DNA from: Photobacterium proteolyticum | Lineage (GTDB): Bacteria > Pseudomonadota > Gammaproteobacteria > Enterobacterales > Vibrionaceae | DNA length: 64,000 nt | Direction: 5' to 3' | Assembly (NCBI RefSeq): GCF_001939735.1 | Contig: NZ_MJIL01000100.1 | Span: 241 to 64,240 of the forward strand | In this document: positions 9,781 through 19,400 of the stretch, one piece after another | Layout: the number at the start of each line of letters is the position of its first letter | Numbering within the stretch: the first letter of the stretch is position 1 | Notes under the pieces: model-generated | Database searches by the model: none | Told to the model about the DNA's origin: nothing | The model's input: only the letters and a program-made list of their open reading frames with translations | Translations under genes and position numbers: made by a program

Positions 9781-11595
9781 GTGAAGACTATTACCACAGA
9801 TATCGCTGTAATCGGCGCAGGTGGTGCAGGCCTACGTGCTGCCATTGCTGCTGCAGAAGCAAACCCAGACTTAGAAATTGCACTAATTTCAAAAGTTTAC
9901 CCAATGCGCTCTCATACCGTAGCTGCAGAGGGTGGCTCCGCTGCCGTCATCAAGGATGAGGATAGCTTGGATAACCACTTCAACGACACGGTTGGTGGTG
10001 GTGACTGGCTATGTGAACAGGACGTTGTTGAATATTTCGTAGAAAACGCGACTCGCGAGATGACCCAGCTGGAACAGTGGGGTTGTCCTTGGAGCCGTAA
10101 GGAAAACGGTGACGTTAACGTTCGCCGTTTTGGTGGCATGAAGGTTGAGCGTACCTGGTTCGCAGCCGACAAAACCGGCTTCCACATGCTGCACACCCTA
10201 TTCCAGACTTCTATCAAATACACACAAATCAACCGCTTTGACGAGTACTTCGTGGTTGATCTTCTGGTAGAAGAAGGCGAAGTACAAGGCCTGGTTGCTA
10301 TTCACATGTCTGAAGGCGAGCTGGTTTGTATCAAAGCCAAGTCTGTTGTACTGGCAACCGGTGGCGCAGGTCGTGTATACAACTGCAACACCAACGGCGG
10401 TATCGTAACCGGCGACGGTATGGCAATGGCCTTCCGCCACGGTGTACCGCTTCGTGATATGGAATTCGTTCAGTACCACCCAACCGGCCTGCCTGGCACC
10501 GGTATCCTGATGACCGAAGGTTGTCGTGGTGAAGGCGGTATCATGCTGAACAAAAATGGCTACCGTTACCTGCAAGATTACGGCATGGGCCCAGAGACAC
10601 CAATCGGTCAGCCTAAGAACAAATACATGGAACTGGGTCCACGAGACAAGGTTTCACAGGCATTCTGGCACGAGATGCAAAAAGGCAACACTATCAAACA
10701 CCCACTGGGTGATGTAGTGCACCTTGACCTTCGTCACCTGGGTAAAGAGTACCTGCACGAGCGTCTGCCGTTCATCTGTGAACTTGCCAAAGCCTACGTG
10801 AACGTTGATCCGGCAGAAGAGCCGATCCCAATTCGCCCAACCGTGCACTACACCATGGGTGGTATCGAAACAGACAAGAACAACGAAACACGTATCTCTG
10901 GCCTGTTTGCGGTTGGTGAGTGTTCATCTGTTGGTCTGCACGGTGCAAACCGTCTGGGCTCTAACTCACTGGCAGAGCTTGTAGTATTCGGCCGCCTGGC
11001 GGGTGAAGGCGCGGCAAAACGTGCTGCGGAATTCAAAGGCTGGAACGAAGAGTCTATTGCCAAGCAGGTACAGGCGGTTCAAGACCGTATCGATACCCTG
11101 CTCTCTCAGGACGGTGACGAAAACTGGGCGGATATCCGTACTGAAATGGGTCACTCCATGGAAGCCGGCTGTGGTATCTATCGCCAGGAAGATTTGATGC
11201 AGGCAACGGTCGACAAGCTTGCCGAACTTCGTGAGCGTTACAAGAAGATCAGCATCAAAGACAAGGGCAAGGTATTCAATACCGATCTGCTTTACGCAAT
11301 TGAAGTGGGTTACGGCCTGGAAGTGGCTCAAGCAATGGCTCACTCCGCGATCCTGCGTCGTGAATCACGTGGTGCACACCAGCGTCTTGACGACAACTGC
11401 ACCGAGCGTGATGACGTGAACTTCCTGAAGCACTCGCTAGCATTCTACAACGGTGATCAAGCACCTCGCATCGAATACAGCGACGTGACAATCACCAAGT
11501 CTCAGCCTAAAGCACGCCTATACGGTGCCGCGGCAGAAGAGGCAGCAGCGAAAGAAGCAGCAGAAGCGGCAGCGAATAAAGAGGAGCAGGCATAA
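9781..11595 (+). CDS. frdA: Fumarate reductase flavoprotein subunit
   Basis: FrdA is the catalytic subunit of quinol:fumarate reductase, reducing fumarate to succinate in anaerobic respiration. In the 604-aa protein the N-terminal dinucleotide fold is GAGGAG, His45 in RSHTVAAEGG carries covalent FAD, and the active-site region includes HPTG and the HGANRLGSNSL signature. The GTG start follows GGAGGA by 5 bases. The C-terminus has an extra Ala/Glu-rich tail of about 25 residues. The stop overlaps the frdB start by one base. Confidence 0.97.
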   Translation: MKTITTDIAVIGAGGAGLRAAIAAAEANPDLEIALISKVYPMRSHTVAAEGGSAAVIKDEDSLDNHFNDTVGGGDWLCEQDVVEYFVENATREMTQLEQWGCPWSRKENGDVNVRRFGGMKVERTWFAADKTGFHMLHTLFQTSIKYTQINRFDEYFVVDLLVEEGEVQGLVAIHMSEGELVCIKAKSVVLATGGAGRVYNCNTNGGIVTGDGMAMAFRHGVPLRDMEFVQYHPTGLPGTGILMTEGCRGEGGIMLNKNGYRYLQDYGMGPETPIGQPKNKYMELGPRDKVSQAFWHEMQKGNTIKHPLGDVVHLDLRHLGKEYLHERLPFICELAKAYVNVDPAEEPIPIRPTVHYTMGGIETDKNNETRISGLFAVGECSSVGLHGANRLGSNSLAELVVFGRLAGEGAAKRAAEFKGWNEESIAKQVQAVQDRIDTLLSQDGDENWADIRTEMGHSMEAGCGIYRQEDLMQATVDKLAELRERYKKISIKDKGKVFNTDLLYAIEVGYGLEVAQAMAHSAILRRESRGAHQRLDDNCTERDDVNFLKHSLAFYNGDQAPRIEYSDVTITKSQPKARLYGAAAEEAAAKEAAEAAANKEEQA

Positions 11596-12335
11596 TGTCA
11601 GGCAACCGTATCCAAAAAGTTGAAATTCTGCGTTATGACCCAGAGAAAGATGCAGAACCGTACTTCGAGATGTTCGAAGTTCCGTTTAACGAAACCATGT
11701 CTGTGCTTGATGCACTGGGTTACATCAAAGATAACCTAGACAAAGATCTGGCTTACCGCTGGTCTTGCCGTATGGCAATCTGTGGTTCTTGCGGCATGAT
11801 GGTCAACAAGGTGCCAAAACTGGCCTGTAAGACCTTCCTGCGTGACTACCCGAACGGCCTGAAGATCGAAGCGCTGTCTAACTTCGCGATCGAGAAAGAC
11901 CTGATTGTCGACATGACCCCGTTCATCGAGCGTCTGGAAGCGATCAAGCCTTATATCATCGGTAACGATCGTAAGCCTGAAGATGGTCCAAACAACCAGA
12001 CCCCAGAGCAAATGGCGAAGTACAAGCAGTTCTCTGCCTGTATCAACTGTGGCCTGTGCTACGCAGCATGTCCTCAGTTCGGCCTGAACCCAGAGTTCAT
12101 CGGCCCTGCGGCACTGACGCTGGCTCACCGCTACAACCTGGATAGCCGTGACAACGGCGCCGATGAGCGTATGAAGCTGATCAACGGCGAAAACGGTGCT
12201 TGGGGCTGTACATTTGTTGGTTACTGTTCTGAAGTTTGTCCGAAGAGCGTCGATCCAGCCGCTGCGGTAAACCAGGGCAAAGTGGAATCATCTAAAGATT
12301 TCGTTATTGCGATGATCAAACCTCAGGAGGCATAA
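11595..12335 (+). CDS. frdB: Fumarate reductase iron-sulfur subunit
   Basis: FrdB passes electrons from menaquinol at FrdCD to the flavin. The 246-aa protein has an N-terminal [2Fe-2S] domain (CRMAICGSCGMMVN) and a C-terminal domain with two cysteine clusters (CINCGLCYAACP and CSEVCPKSVDP) for [4Fe-4S] and [3Fe-4S] centres. It is translationally coupled to frdA by a TAATG overlap and lies 2 bases from frdC. Confidence 0.97.
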   Translation: MSGNRIQKVEILRYDPEKDAEPYFEMFEVPFNETMSVLDALGYIKDNLDKDLAYRWSCRMAICGSCGMMVNKVPKLACKTFLRDYPNGLKIEALSNFAIEKDLIVDMTPFIERLEAIKPYIIGNDRKPEDGPNNQTPEQMAKYKQFSACINCGLCYAACPQFGLNPEFIGPAALTLAHRYNLDSRDNGADERMKLINGENGAWGCTFVGYCSEVCPKSVDPAAAVNQGKVESSKDFVIAMIKPQEA

Positions 12336-12337
12336 GG

Positions 12338-12721
12338 ATGAGCAATCGTAAACCTTACGTTCGCGAAATGAAGCGTACCTGGTGGAAGGATCATCCTTTC
12401 TACCGCTTCTACATGGTACGTGAAGCAACTGTATTACCGTTGATTTTCTTCACTATCTGCCTGACTTTCGGTCTTGGTAGCCTGGTGAAAGGCCCTGAAG
12501 CATGGGCGGGCTGGCTAGAATTTATGGCTAACCCTGTCGTTGTGGTTCTGAACATTCTGGCTCTGGCAGGCAGCTTGTTCCACGCACAAACTTTCTTCAG
12601 CATGATGCCTCAGGTAATGCCTATCCAGATCAAAGGCAAGAAGCTGGATAAGAAAGTTGTTGTTCTGGCTCAGTGGGCGGCAGTTGCTGCAATCTCACTG
12701 TTCGTTCTAGTACTAGTTTAA
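12338..12721 (+). CDS. frdC: Fumarate reductase membrane subunit C
   Basis: A 127-aa membrane anchor with three hydrophobic segments. The N-terminal motif RKPYVREMKRTWW is typical of FrdC. With FrdD it anchors FrdAB and forms the menaquinol site. Start ATG follows an AGGAGG-type site inside the end of frdB. Confidence 0.95.
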   Translation: MSNRKPYVREMKRTWWKDHPFYRFYMVREATVLPLIFFTICLTFGLGSLVKGPEAWAGWLEFMANPVVVVLNILALAGSLFHAQTFFSMMPQVMPIQIKGKKLDKKVVVLAQWAAVAAISLFVLVLV

Positions 12722-12731
12722 GGAGAGCCAC

Positions 12732-13094
12732 GTGGTTAATCTAAATCCTAAACGTTCTGACGAACCAGTATGGTGGGGTCTGTTCGGTGCCGGCGGTACT
12801 TGGTTTGCAATGCTGACACCTGTGACTGTACTGGTACTGGGTATCATGGTTCCACTGGGCATGCTTGATGCCGAGTCTATGAGCTACGAGCGTGTATCAG
12901 GCTTCGTGACCAGCATTATCGGTGCGCTATTCACGATTGCGACACTGGCACTACCTATGTGGCACGCGATGCACCGTCTGCACCACGGTATGCACGACCT
13001 GAAATTCCACACAGGCGTGGCGGGTAAAGTCGCGTGTTACGCGTCTGCCTTCCTGGTATCTGCACTGGCGGTAATCTTTGTCTTCATGATCTAA
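12732..13094 (+). CDS. frdD: Fumarate reductase membrane subunit D
   Basis: A 120-aa anchor with three hydrophobic segments, beginning MVNLNPKRSDEPVWWGLFGAG and containing the HAMHRLHHGMHDL histidine-rich stretch seen in FrdD. The GTG start follows AGGAGAG. It is the last gene of the operon. Confidence 0.95.
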   Translation: MVNLNPKRSDEPVWWGLFGAGGTWFAMLTPVTVLVLGIMVPLGMLDAESMSYERVSGFVTSIIGALFTIATLALPMWHAMHRLHHGMHDLKFHTGVAGKVACYASAFLVSALAVIFVFMI

Positions 13095-13122
13095 TCTCAA
13101 GACAGACATTACGGTTATAAAA

Positions 13123-13148
13123 AAGCACCGCTCGGCGGTGCTTTTTTT
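13123..13148 (+). terminator. Intrinsic terminator of frdABCD
   Basis: AAGCACCGC and GCGGTGCTT pair around TCG and are followed by T5. Upstream A's let it also work on the minus strand for the broken SPFH gene. Confidence 0.85.
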
Positions 13149-13170
13149 ATTCATACTCTCGAACCAACAA

Positions 13171-14076
13171 CTATTTCTTCGGGTTCGATTCGGCTATTCT
13201 CTGGCTCTGTTCTAAGATTCCCAGCGCCCCGAAACCTGTGATCACATCAAGGTTGGTGGTTAGCTTTCCGCCTTCACTGCCGCCAAAGTAATTATTAGGC
13301 ATCTGCACCTCATAGTTCTTCAGGTTCTGATACAGCGCCGTCGAGACATCGCGATTCAGCTCGGCCAGGTACACATCACGGTTCGCACCGTAGGCATCAT
13401 ATTTCGCTTTCAGGATCTCCGCTTCCGCACGCCCCTTGGCCAAAATCGCCTTCGCTTCATACTCTGCAGAAAGCGCGTTGGCCTTCTGAATTTCAAGGTT
13501 TGCCTGAGCAATCGCCAGCTCTTTCTCTTTATCTACCTCGGCCAGACGCTTTTTCTTCTCGACCTCGACAATTTCCCGTTCCGCTATCTGGCGGGCAACT
13601 TCGACTTCTTTTTGCTGAGCAATGATCGCCAGCTCTTTGTTACGCTGGGCATCCTGTACCTCACGGGTACGCTGGATTTCTTTGCGCAACTGTTCGGTTT
13701 CGGCCTGCGCCTTTGAGGTTTCCTGCTCCTGGATAGCGCGAATACGATCGGCTACCAAACGCTTCTTATCCATCAGCAGCTTGTTCAATTGGTCTTCCGG
13801 CTTCGGATCACCGATTGTCACCTGGGTAACAGCAATACCGTATTGTTGTAGCGGGTTGTTCTGACGCTCGGGGTTACCCTGCGCATCCAATACCGGCACT
13901 GTTTTCCAAACCAATTGCTGGGTACGCTGCAGCTGATTAGAGTTGGACTGATTGACCCCAACCGGTGCCAGGTCAATTTGCTCAACTTCGACCTGGCGAC
14001 GCTCTGTCATGTAAATACCGTCACGGAGCTGATCCCCCAGCTTGGACTTGAACTGGTTAAGCCCGCCCTGGAAAAA
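13171..14076 (-). pseudogene. 3' part of SPFH/band-7 (prohibitin-like) gene, cut by the island
   Basis: This is the C-terminal 301 codons, less the shared bases, of an SPFH-domain membrane protein. It includes the end of the band-7 domain (GDQLRDGIYMTERRQVEVEQ) and a long charged coiled coil with many Glu/Lys/Gln (IQEQETSKAQAETEQLRKE and following). The frame is open to the junction at 14076. The missing N-terminal part is at 28390-28887. Joining the two through one GAAAAA copy gives a continuous 465-aa frame. An ATG at 14010 could start an isolated 279-aa fragment, but no promoter is evident for it. Confidence 0.85.
14071..14076. repeat. Left copy of the 6-bp island junction repeat (attL core)
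   Basis: GAAAAA ends the left gene fragment here and recurs at 28390-28395. Outside it the flanks match one gene; inside it lies the island. The repeat is exactly 6 bp: the neighbouring bases differ on both sides. Confidence 0.75.
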
Positions 14077-14080
14077 TTAT

Positions 14081-14102
14081 CTTTACCAAAATTTTTGTAA
14101 AG
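14081..14102. repeat. 22-bp near-perfect palindrome at the left end
   Basis: CTTTAC and GTAAAG arms enclose an A/T core, and 20 of 22 positions are palindromic. The half-site CTTTACAAAA recurs at about 14152 and CTTTACAGAA at 28273-28282 near the other end. A recombinase arm site or an operator of the 14215 operon are both possible. Confidence 0.5.
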
Positions 14103-14214
14103 AACTTACTTCATAAAAAACCAGCAAACCCGTACTATTAGACTAAATTTGCTTTACAAAACTCATAGGACTGCTAACTTAGTAGTATTCTGTTAACTCA
14201 TTGGATATTTTGTA

Positions 14215-15495
14215 ATGGATTGTTCGGTGCAAATTCACAATAATCTGAAAAATCTCAGTGACGTTTGTATTGTCGATGAGAGCTATCTACCAGCCTGTTT
14301 TTTTCTCAGCAATTACATGGAAACTGCGTTTGCAGATCGCGCTTTCAGTACTCGCTATACGTACGCAAAAACTTTGCTGTTTATTTATCGTTACTTCACC
14401 GACCAATCAATTGATCTTGTTGAGAGGGTGGAGTCTGGGAAATTTTTGACTGCTGAAGAATATGATGACTTCAAGCGTCACTGCAAATATAAAGTCGAGG
14501 CCGATTTTGAGAATGATAAGAGCAATGTTGTTAGCTTTGAACGTTTTTCAGATAAGCAGCTTGATAACCTCATTCATGCATCTCAAAGCACAGAAAGCAG
14601 GGCCTCTGCCTTCACGATTAAAGAGCGACTGAGATTGTTCTTTGGTTATATCGAGGATCTCTATAATGTCTTTCATTTCGCGAATAATGCCGATAAATCT
14701 GTACGCGATGATTTTGCCGACTTAGAACTCAAAGTGAAAACTGATATTCGCGCACTGAAAGACGAGAATACTGATGTGAGTGACCCGTTTGATCAGGCGA
14801 TACCGGATGAAGTTTTTTTTAAAATATTGGAAATCATTAAGCCTGCTAGCCCCAAGAATCCGTGGACACAACAAGTCCGATTACGGAATCAGTTAATTGT
14901 CGATACTTTTATTGAGGCTGGTATCCGTGAGGGTGCGCTGGCAGGGCTAAAAATTAGTGACATAAAGCACGACCATGACAAGCCGCGATTGCTGATTACA
15001 CGGACACCGAACGATCCAACTGACACACGGAAAATTCCAGCCGCACAGAAAACCAAGGCGCACTCTTCTGCTATCTCGCATGGAACGATGAAATTGCTGA
15101 AATTGTACATTGAAACAGAGCGCAGCAAGTACCCTAAAGCTAAAACCCATGATTTCATTTTCGTTAGTGAGAAAGGTAACACGAGAGGTGAGCCGCTAAA
15201 GCTAGGCTCAATTAATAAAATAATCGACGTGCTTTCTCATGCCGTGGACTTCAAGCTTCACCCGCATTTGTTCCGACACAAGTGGAATGAGATTTTTGAA
15301 AAAAGAGCAAGGAAGGCAGGCCTTACCCCAGAGCAGATTGAAGATATTCGCAAGTATGCAATGGGCTGGGTTGAGGACAGTAAAATGTCTGGCACTTACA
15401 ACAGCTTTATGCACGCTATGTTAGTGCATGAGTTATCTACACAGCGTCAGAACGAATCTCTTCCGGCACAAGGAGAGTCTAATGGCGATAACTAA
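14215..15495 (+). CDS. Tyrosine recombinase 1 of the island trio
   Basis: A 426-aa site-specific integrase. The catalytic set is complete: Arg238 (GIREGAL), His351-x-x-Arg354-His355 (HLFRH), Trp385 in the second His/Trp position, and nucleophile Tyr395 (GTYNS). The N-terminal 190 residues look like a helical core-binding (SAM-like) domain. It is the first gene of the operon and overlaps the next by 14 bases. Its size and position resemble TnpA of Tn554 and the first recombinase (GmtY-type) of trio elements; that family placement is inference. Confidence 0.85.
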   Translation: MDCSVQIHNNLKNLSDVCIVDESYLPACFFLSNYMETAFADRAFSTRYTYAKTLLFIYRYFTDQSIDLVERVESGKFLTAEEYDDFKRHCKYKVEADFENDKSNVVSFERFSDKQLDNLIHASQSTESRASAFTIKERLRLFFGYIEDLYNVFHFANNADKSVRDDFADLELKVKTDIRALKDENTDVSDPFDQAIPDEVFFKILEIIKPASPKNPWTQQVRLRNQLIVDTFIEAGIREGALAGLKISDIKHDHDKPRLLITRTPNDPTDTRKIPAAQKTKAHSSAISHGTMKLLKLYIETERSKYPKAKTHDFIFVSEKGNTRGEPLKLGSINKIIDVLSHAVDFKLHPHLFRHKWNEIFEKRARKAGLTPEQIEDIRKYAMGWVEDSKMSGTYNSFMHAMLVHELSTQRQNESLPAQGESNGDN

Positions 15496-17131
15496 TAAAA
15501 ATACATTCGAGCAATTAAAGCAGAGCTTTGAGGGCCAGCGGCGGTATCGCGCAAAGAATGACGCCTATATCTTCGATATCTTTGATGACGAATGGCAGCT
15601 AGGTACAAAAGAATACCTGTATCTTGAGTGGATGTACGACCAGGGTTATGACTGGCAAACTTTTGTGGATTTGCGAGTGATCTTGGCGAAGAACGCGAAC
15701 CAACGTTCTCGTAATACAGCCAGTATCCGAGCCAGAGCATTTAAATCTCTTGGCAACAACCTATCCCCTGCCGCCTTTCAACTAGCTTGGCTCTCGCTGA
15801 CTGATAACGATAAACAAAAGTTAGCATCAGCATTATCGTTTGCCGTCAAAAAAGCTGGCTTTACGCAGTTCAAAGAGGTTTACGAATTCGCTCAAGCAAA
15901 CCAGCCTAATCAAAAAATGGGAAACACAATTCTTGACCCTGAAAAAGGCGTCTACAGCGAGATTGAATATGATTCGATAAAAGAAGAATTGCGCCTTGCA
16001 ACGGACAATCAAAAAAAGACTTGCTATGGCTCAAGGGACGTTCTGGCCTTTGGCAACCTTATCGCCTGTCAGTTAATGGTTGCTCTCATTCGACGACCAG
16101 TACAACTGGCAGAGTTGAAGTGGGCTGATGCACTGCCTGTAGGCCAGAGCTTTTCAAATCACCGTCAAAACAAGAATGAGTCCGTGCCTACCAGCGAGTA
16201 TTTGTTCAGCGATGTGGAACGTCTACAGCTCAGAACATTTCGAGGCAAAGATGGGGCGTTTCGCGGTAGCGCTGAGCCCAAGTCGCATCGTCTGGAGACG
16301 GATTTGTCAGTGTTACTGCTAACGTATCGTAAGCAGTATGAACTTGTACTCATTCAATCCCTGGAAAATCAGGGGATCAGTTTAACCAATGATGAACGTC
16401 GCTTAATCATGTTGCGTTGCCCGTTGTTCCCGGAAGAACAGCTTTTCACAATGAAATTCAAGACGAAATCCAATCTGTTTAAAGCGCTTGGCTTCATGTC
16501 TGATGCGTTTCATAAACGCTCTAAGGCATTGCAGAAGGCCATAACGGGATTTACTGCCAACTTAGATCTTAAAAGTGACCGTATCGAAAGCGATAAGCTG
16601 AGGCTGGGCAACAACCGCCTTCGTCATACTGTGCTGACACTGGGGGCCAGGCAAGGACTGCCAGCACCTTATCTGGCTAAAATTACCGGGGGCACCGAAC
16701 AGTCGGTTAAGGCTTATGTTGACCTGAGCTTTGAGGCGCGACTCGAAATTGACCAAGCATTTGCCAAAAAGGAGGTGCTGACAAAATTCGGGAGCATTGC
16801 TGTTAATGACCTGCTGAAACAGGACGAATATGTGGTTCGCAATGAGTTTGATGAAGAAATGGGTATTCGTTCTAATCCGGCGAACTGCGCTAGCTGTGCT
16901 TCAAAATTGGGAGCTCCACTTGGCTGCTATCCCTGCGATAACTTTCATGCCAACGAAGATGCCGACCATAAGCACTATCTCGATAAAGCACTTGTAAAAT
17001 ATAACGTTAACAAAGAAAAAGGTAATCAGGTTACTTTGAGCAAACTGAGAAAAATCATTCTGTATATCCAGGTCACGATCGACATTTGTGAGGAGCGTAA
17101 GCTAGCAAAGAAAGGACTTTGTCATGCCTGA
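15482..17131 (+). CDS. Tyrosine recombinase-like protein 2 with C-terminal Cys4 motif
   Basis: A 549-aa protein. The start at 15482 is chosen because AAGGAGAG lies just upstream; the frame is open to 15428. Recombinase features are Arg204/Arg205, Arg381-His382 (NNRLRHT) and Tyr412 (KAYVDLS). The usual first His of HxxR is Asn378, and the second His/Trp position appears to be Gly. After the catalytic domain comes a zinc-ribbon-like CxxC-x9-CxxC (Cys469, 472, 482, 485). It overlaps recombinase 1 by 14 bases and recombinase 3 by 8. It may be active or may be a partner subunit. Confidence 0.75.
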   Translation: MAITNKNTFEQLKQSFEGQRRYRAKNDAYIFDIFDDEWQLGTKEYLYLEWMYDQGYDWQTFVDLRVILAKNANQRSRNTASIRARAFKSLGNNLSPAAFQLAWLSLTDNDKQKLASALSFAVKKAGFTQFKEVYEFAQANQPNQKMGNTILDPEKGVYSEIEYDSIKEELRLATDNQKKTCYGSRDVLAFGNLIACQLMVALIRRPVQLAELKWADALPVGQSFSNHRQNKNESVPTSEYLFSDVERLQLRTFRGKDGAFRGSAEPKSHRLETDLSVLLLTYRKQYELVLIQSLENQGISLTNDERRLIMLRCPLFPEEQLFTMKFKTKSNLFKALGFMSDAFHKRSKALQKAITGFTANLDLKSDRIESDKLRLGNNRLRHTVLTLGARQGLPAPYLAKITGGTEQSVKAYVDLSFEARLEIDQAFAKKEVLTKFGSIAVNDLLKQDEYVVRNEFDEEMGIRSNPANCASCASKLGAPLGCYPCDNFHANEDADHKHYLDKALVKYNVNKEKGNQVTLSKLRKIILYIQVTIDICEERKLAKKGLCHA

Positions 17132-19391
17132 GATTAATCGTTTTATCGAGAACCAGCGCAACTATATCAATGATCTCATGCAGCAGCCTTTAACTGGTTT
17201 TACCAATCAGCAGAAAAAACCTGCAACATGGGATGATCCCGCTTGGCGCTTTACGTCCCCTACAGGCCAGACCATTAATTTTTACTTTGTTGACCACACG
17301 GTAAAGCAATCAGATTTCAGGACGGCCTATCGTCCTTCACAAAAATTGCCTGACGACTTGCGCCACCTCTTAATGGCCTATGCAATTGAGGTATGTGCAG
17401 GTAAAGGCGGCAGATCAGCCAAAGCAGACAAACACTCAGTGGTAAGGAAATTGCTTATAGAATTGGCTGACAATCCCGCTCATATCGACTTTTCTGGGCT
17501 GGAAGCAGCCTATTCCAGAATGAAAAACGTGGATTATGTGCCTGTTTTTTTACAGTGGCTGCATCGGCACGCTTTTATTCCGCCAACACTGAAATTAACT
17601 AACAAGAAGGGGAGAACTACTGCTGCTGGTGATGACATTATCGAGCATAAAAAGAACTCAGTCCCAGAGGCTAAAGTATTACTTGCACTCGGTGCGATTT
17701 TTCACGATGTCATACCGCCAGAGCGGGAAAAATGGGATCCACGCCCGCTGACATTGCAGCGCGATGCCTTTGTTTGCGCGATGACCGCCTTGGCGATGGG
17801 TTCACCGAACCGGATCGACGCGGAGCAGACCGTACTGACCAAGCAGCGGTTAGAAGATATCACCCAAACCAAAGATGGCAAGAAAGAAACAGTGTATTAC
17901 CTCGACTGGCAAGGGTCGAAGGGTTTTAAAAACAACCACAACCACATTCTAGCCGTAATGTCCGAGGCCGTTGACCGCAGCCTGGAGTACATGGAGATTG
18001 CATGTGAGCCTGCACGTGTGCTTGCCCGTTTCTATGAAAACCCGTCTTTGCCGCTGAAAAAGGTGCTGGGCGATTTCTGCCCGTCCAGCGAGAACATGAG
18101 TGCCCTGACTCCCAATATGAATAAACCGATCAATCTGATCCATCTGGGATATTTGCTTGGTTTTTATGACGAGGGAAATAGAAAGGTGCGCGTCAGTAAA
18201 GCCACGGCGGGTGCGCACAAGACACACACTCGCGGACTATACATTAAACCCATCATTGACTTACAACCAGAAGATGAGTTGTTTTTAACCCAAACATGCT
18301 CTCACACTAAATATTTGCTAGGTCTTGGCTTGTCTGTCAAAAAAATACGCGAGATTTTTCATAGCAATACACTGACAGTTGCACAGTTTCAGCACAAATG
18401 GATCCAATACGTTGTCGGCAACCTCACCGGATTTCCAGTGGGCTATAACAACGCTGAGCACGGTAAATGTAAGTATGAACAGGCACTCTTTAGCTTTACG
18501 GGAAATCAGATTTATACAGGTACAACATCTTACGATGGAGGGAAGTCTCATTTTGCAATTGTACCCTTAGCCGCACTCGGTGATGTGTTCTCAACGGCGT
18601 TGAAAAAAAAAGCTAATGCAGAAAACATCTTTACGCGGCATGGCTTTTCAGATGAGTTCCATATTAAGCCGCATCAATTCCGACATTGGCACAATGATGT
18701 TGCTGACCGGGAGGGCATACCGCACGCCATAATCAACCTATGGTCGGGCCGAAAAACACCTGAGCAAATTCTGCATTATGTGCATCGTACTCACGCCGAA
18801 AAAGCCGCCGAGATTTCAGACATTCTGTTCAGTGAATCCGGGAAGGAAATCACCGTTAAAGTGGTTAGTCAGCAACAGTATGAGAAGTTGACTGATACCG
18901 CGACAGCCGTGACTAGTGCGGGATTCTGTAGCCAGAACTTGCAGTACTCGCCTTGTGAGTACCTCAATGACTTTGTAACGCAATGCGCGCTCTGTCCCTC
19001 GTCGTGCCATGCAGCACATGATAAAGAAGCACTATCGTTGCTGAATAAGGATTTGCAAGTACAAGAACGCCGTCTTGATGATGTGCAGGAACGACCTAAC
19101 TTCTGTAACAGCCAGGCCATGCAGGATTGGTTTGCACTGCATCATCGAAACACCTCCATGCTCCGTGAACTGGTGCAGCTCATGGAAAGTAAAGAGCTAA
19201 AACCAGGCTCAGTTATCCGCTTGCTTGCTCACAAGAGCGAGTTCCGCATTACCGATACTCAGGCAAAGACGGTCACCGTACGAAAATTTGCGTTGCCGGA
19301 TTCAAAGAAAGCGCTGGCAAAAGCTCTTGAGTTCAAGTCAGAGAAAGTCCCTGTTGAGGACGCCCTGGCAGATATTTTCGCATTAATTTAA
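17124..19391 (+). CDS. Large tyrosine recombinase-like protein 3 (VPA1269-like)
   Basis: A 755-aa protein with a C-terminal integrase core: His517-x-x-Arg520-His521-Trp522 (HQFRHW) and likely nucleophile Tyr552 (ILHYVHRT). The first catalytic Arg is probably in GSPNRIDAEQ (about residue 231), an unusually long way upstream. A cysteine cluster follows the core (Cys602, 611, 621, 624, 628). Size, the QFRHW motif and the gene order recall the VPA1269 family of Vibrio islands and TnpB of Tn554; this is from memory and needs a profile search. It is coupled to the preceding gene by an 8-base overlap. Confidence 0.75.
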   Translation: MPEINRFIENQRNYINDLMQQPLTGFTNQQKKPATWDDPAWRFTSPTGQTINFYFVDHTVKQSDFRTAYRPSQKLPDDLRHLLMAYAIEVCAGKGGRSAKADKHSVVRKLLIELADNPAHIDFSGLEAAYSRMKNVDYVPVFLQWLHRHAFIPPTLKLTNKKGRTTAAGDDIIEHKKNSVPEAKVLLALGAIFHDVIPPEREKWDPRPLTLQRDAFVCAMTALAMGSPNRIDAEQTVLTKQRLEDITQTKDGKKETVYYLDWQGSKGFKNNHNHILAVMSEAVDRSLEYMEIACEPARVLARFYENPSLPLKKVLGDFCPSSENMSALTPNMNKPINLIHLGYLLGFYDEGNRKVRVSKATAGAHKTHTRGLYIKPIIDLQPEDELFLTQTCSHTKYLLGLGLSVKKIREIFHSNTLTVAQFQHKWIQYVVGNLTGFPVGYNNAEHGKCKYEQALFSFTGNQIYTGTTSYDGGKSHFAIVPLAALGDVFSTALKKKANAENIFTRHGFSDEFHIKPHQFRHWHNDVADREGIPHAIINLWSGRKTPEQILHYVHRTHAEKAAEISDILFSESGKEITVKVVSQQQYEKLTDTATAVTSAGFCSQNLQYSPCEYLNDFVTQCALCPSSCHAAHDKEALSLLNKDLQVQERRLDDVQERPNFCNSQAMQDWFALHHRNTSMLRELVQLMESKELKPGSVIRLLAHKSEFRITDTQAKTVTVRKFALPDSKKALAKALEFKSEKVPVEDALADIFALI

Positions 19392-19400
19392 GGAATCGTC

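Noticed and set aside
15492..15740. 82-codon minus-strand frame inside recombinase 2
   Set aside because: Lies opposite a gene with clear catalytic motifs and coupled starts; no independent support.
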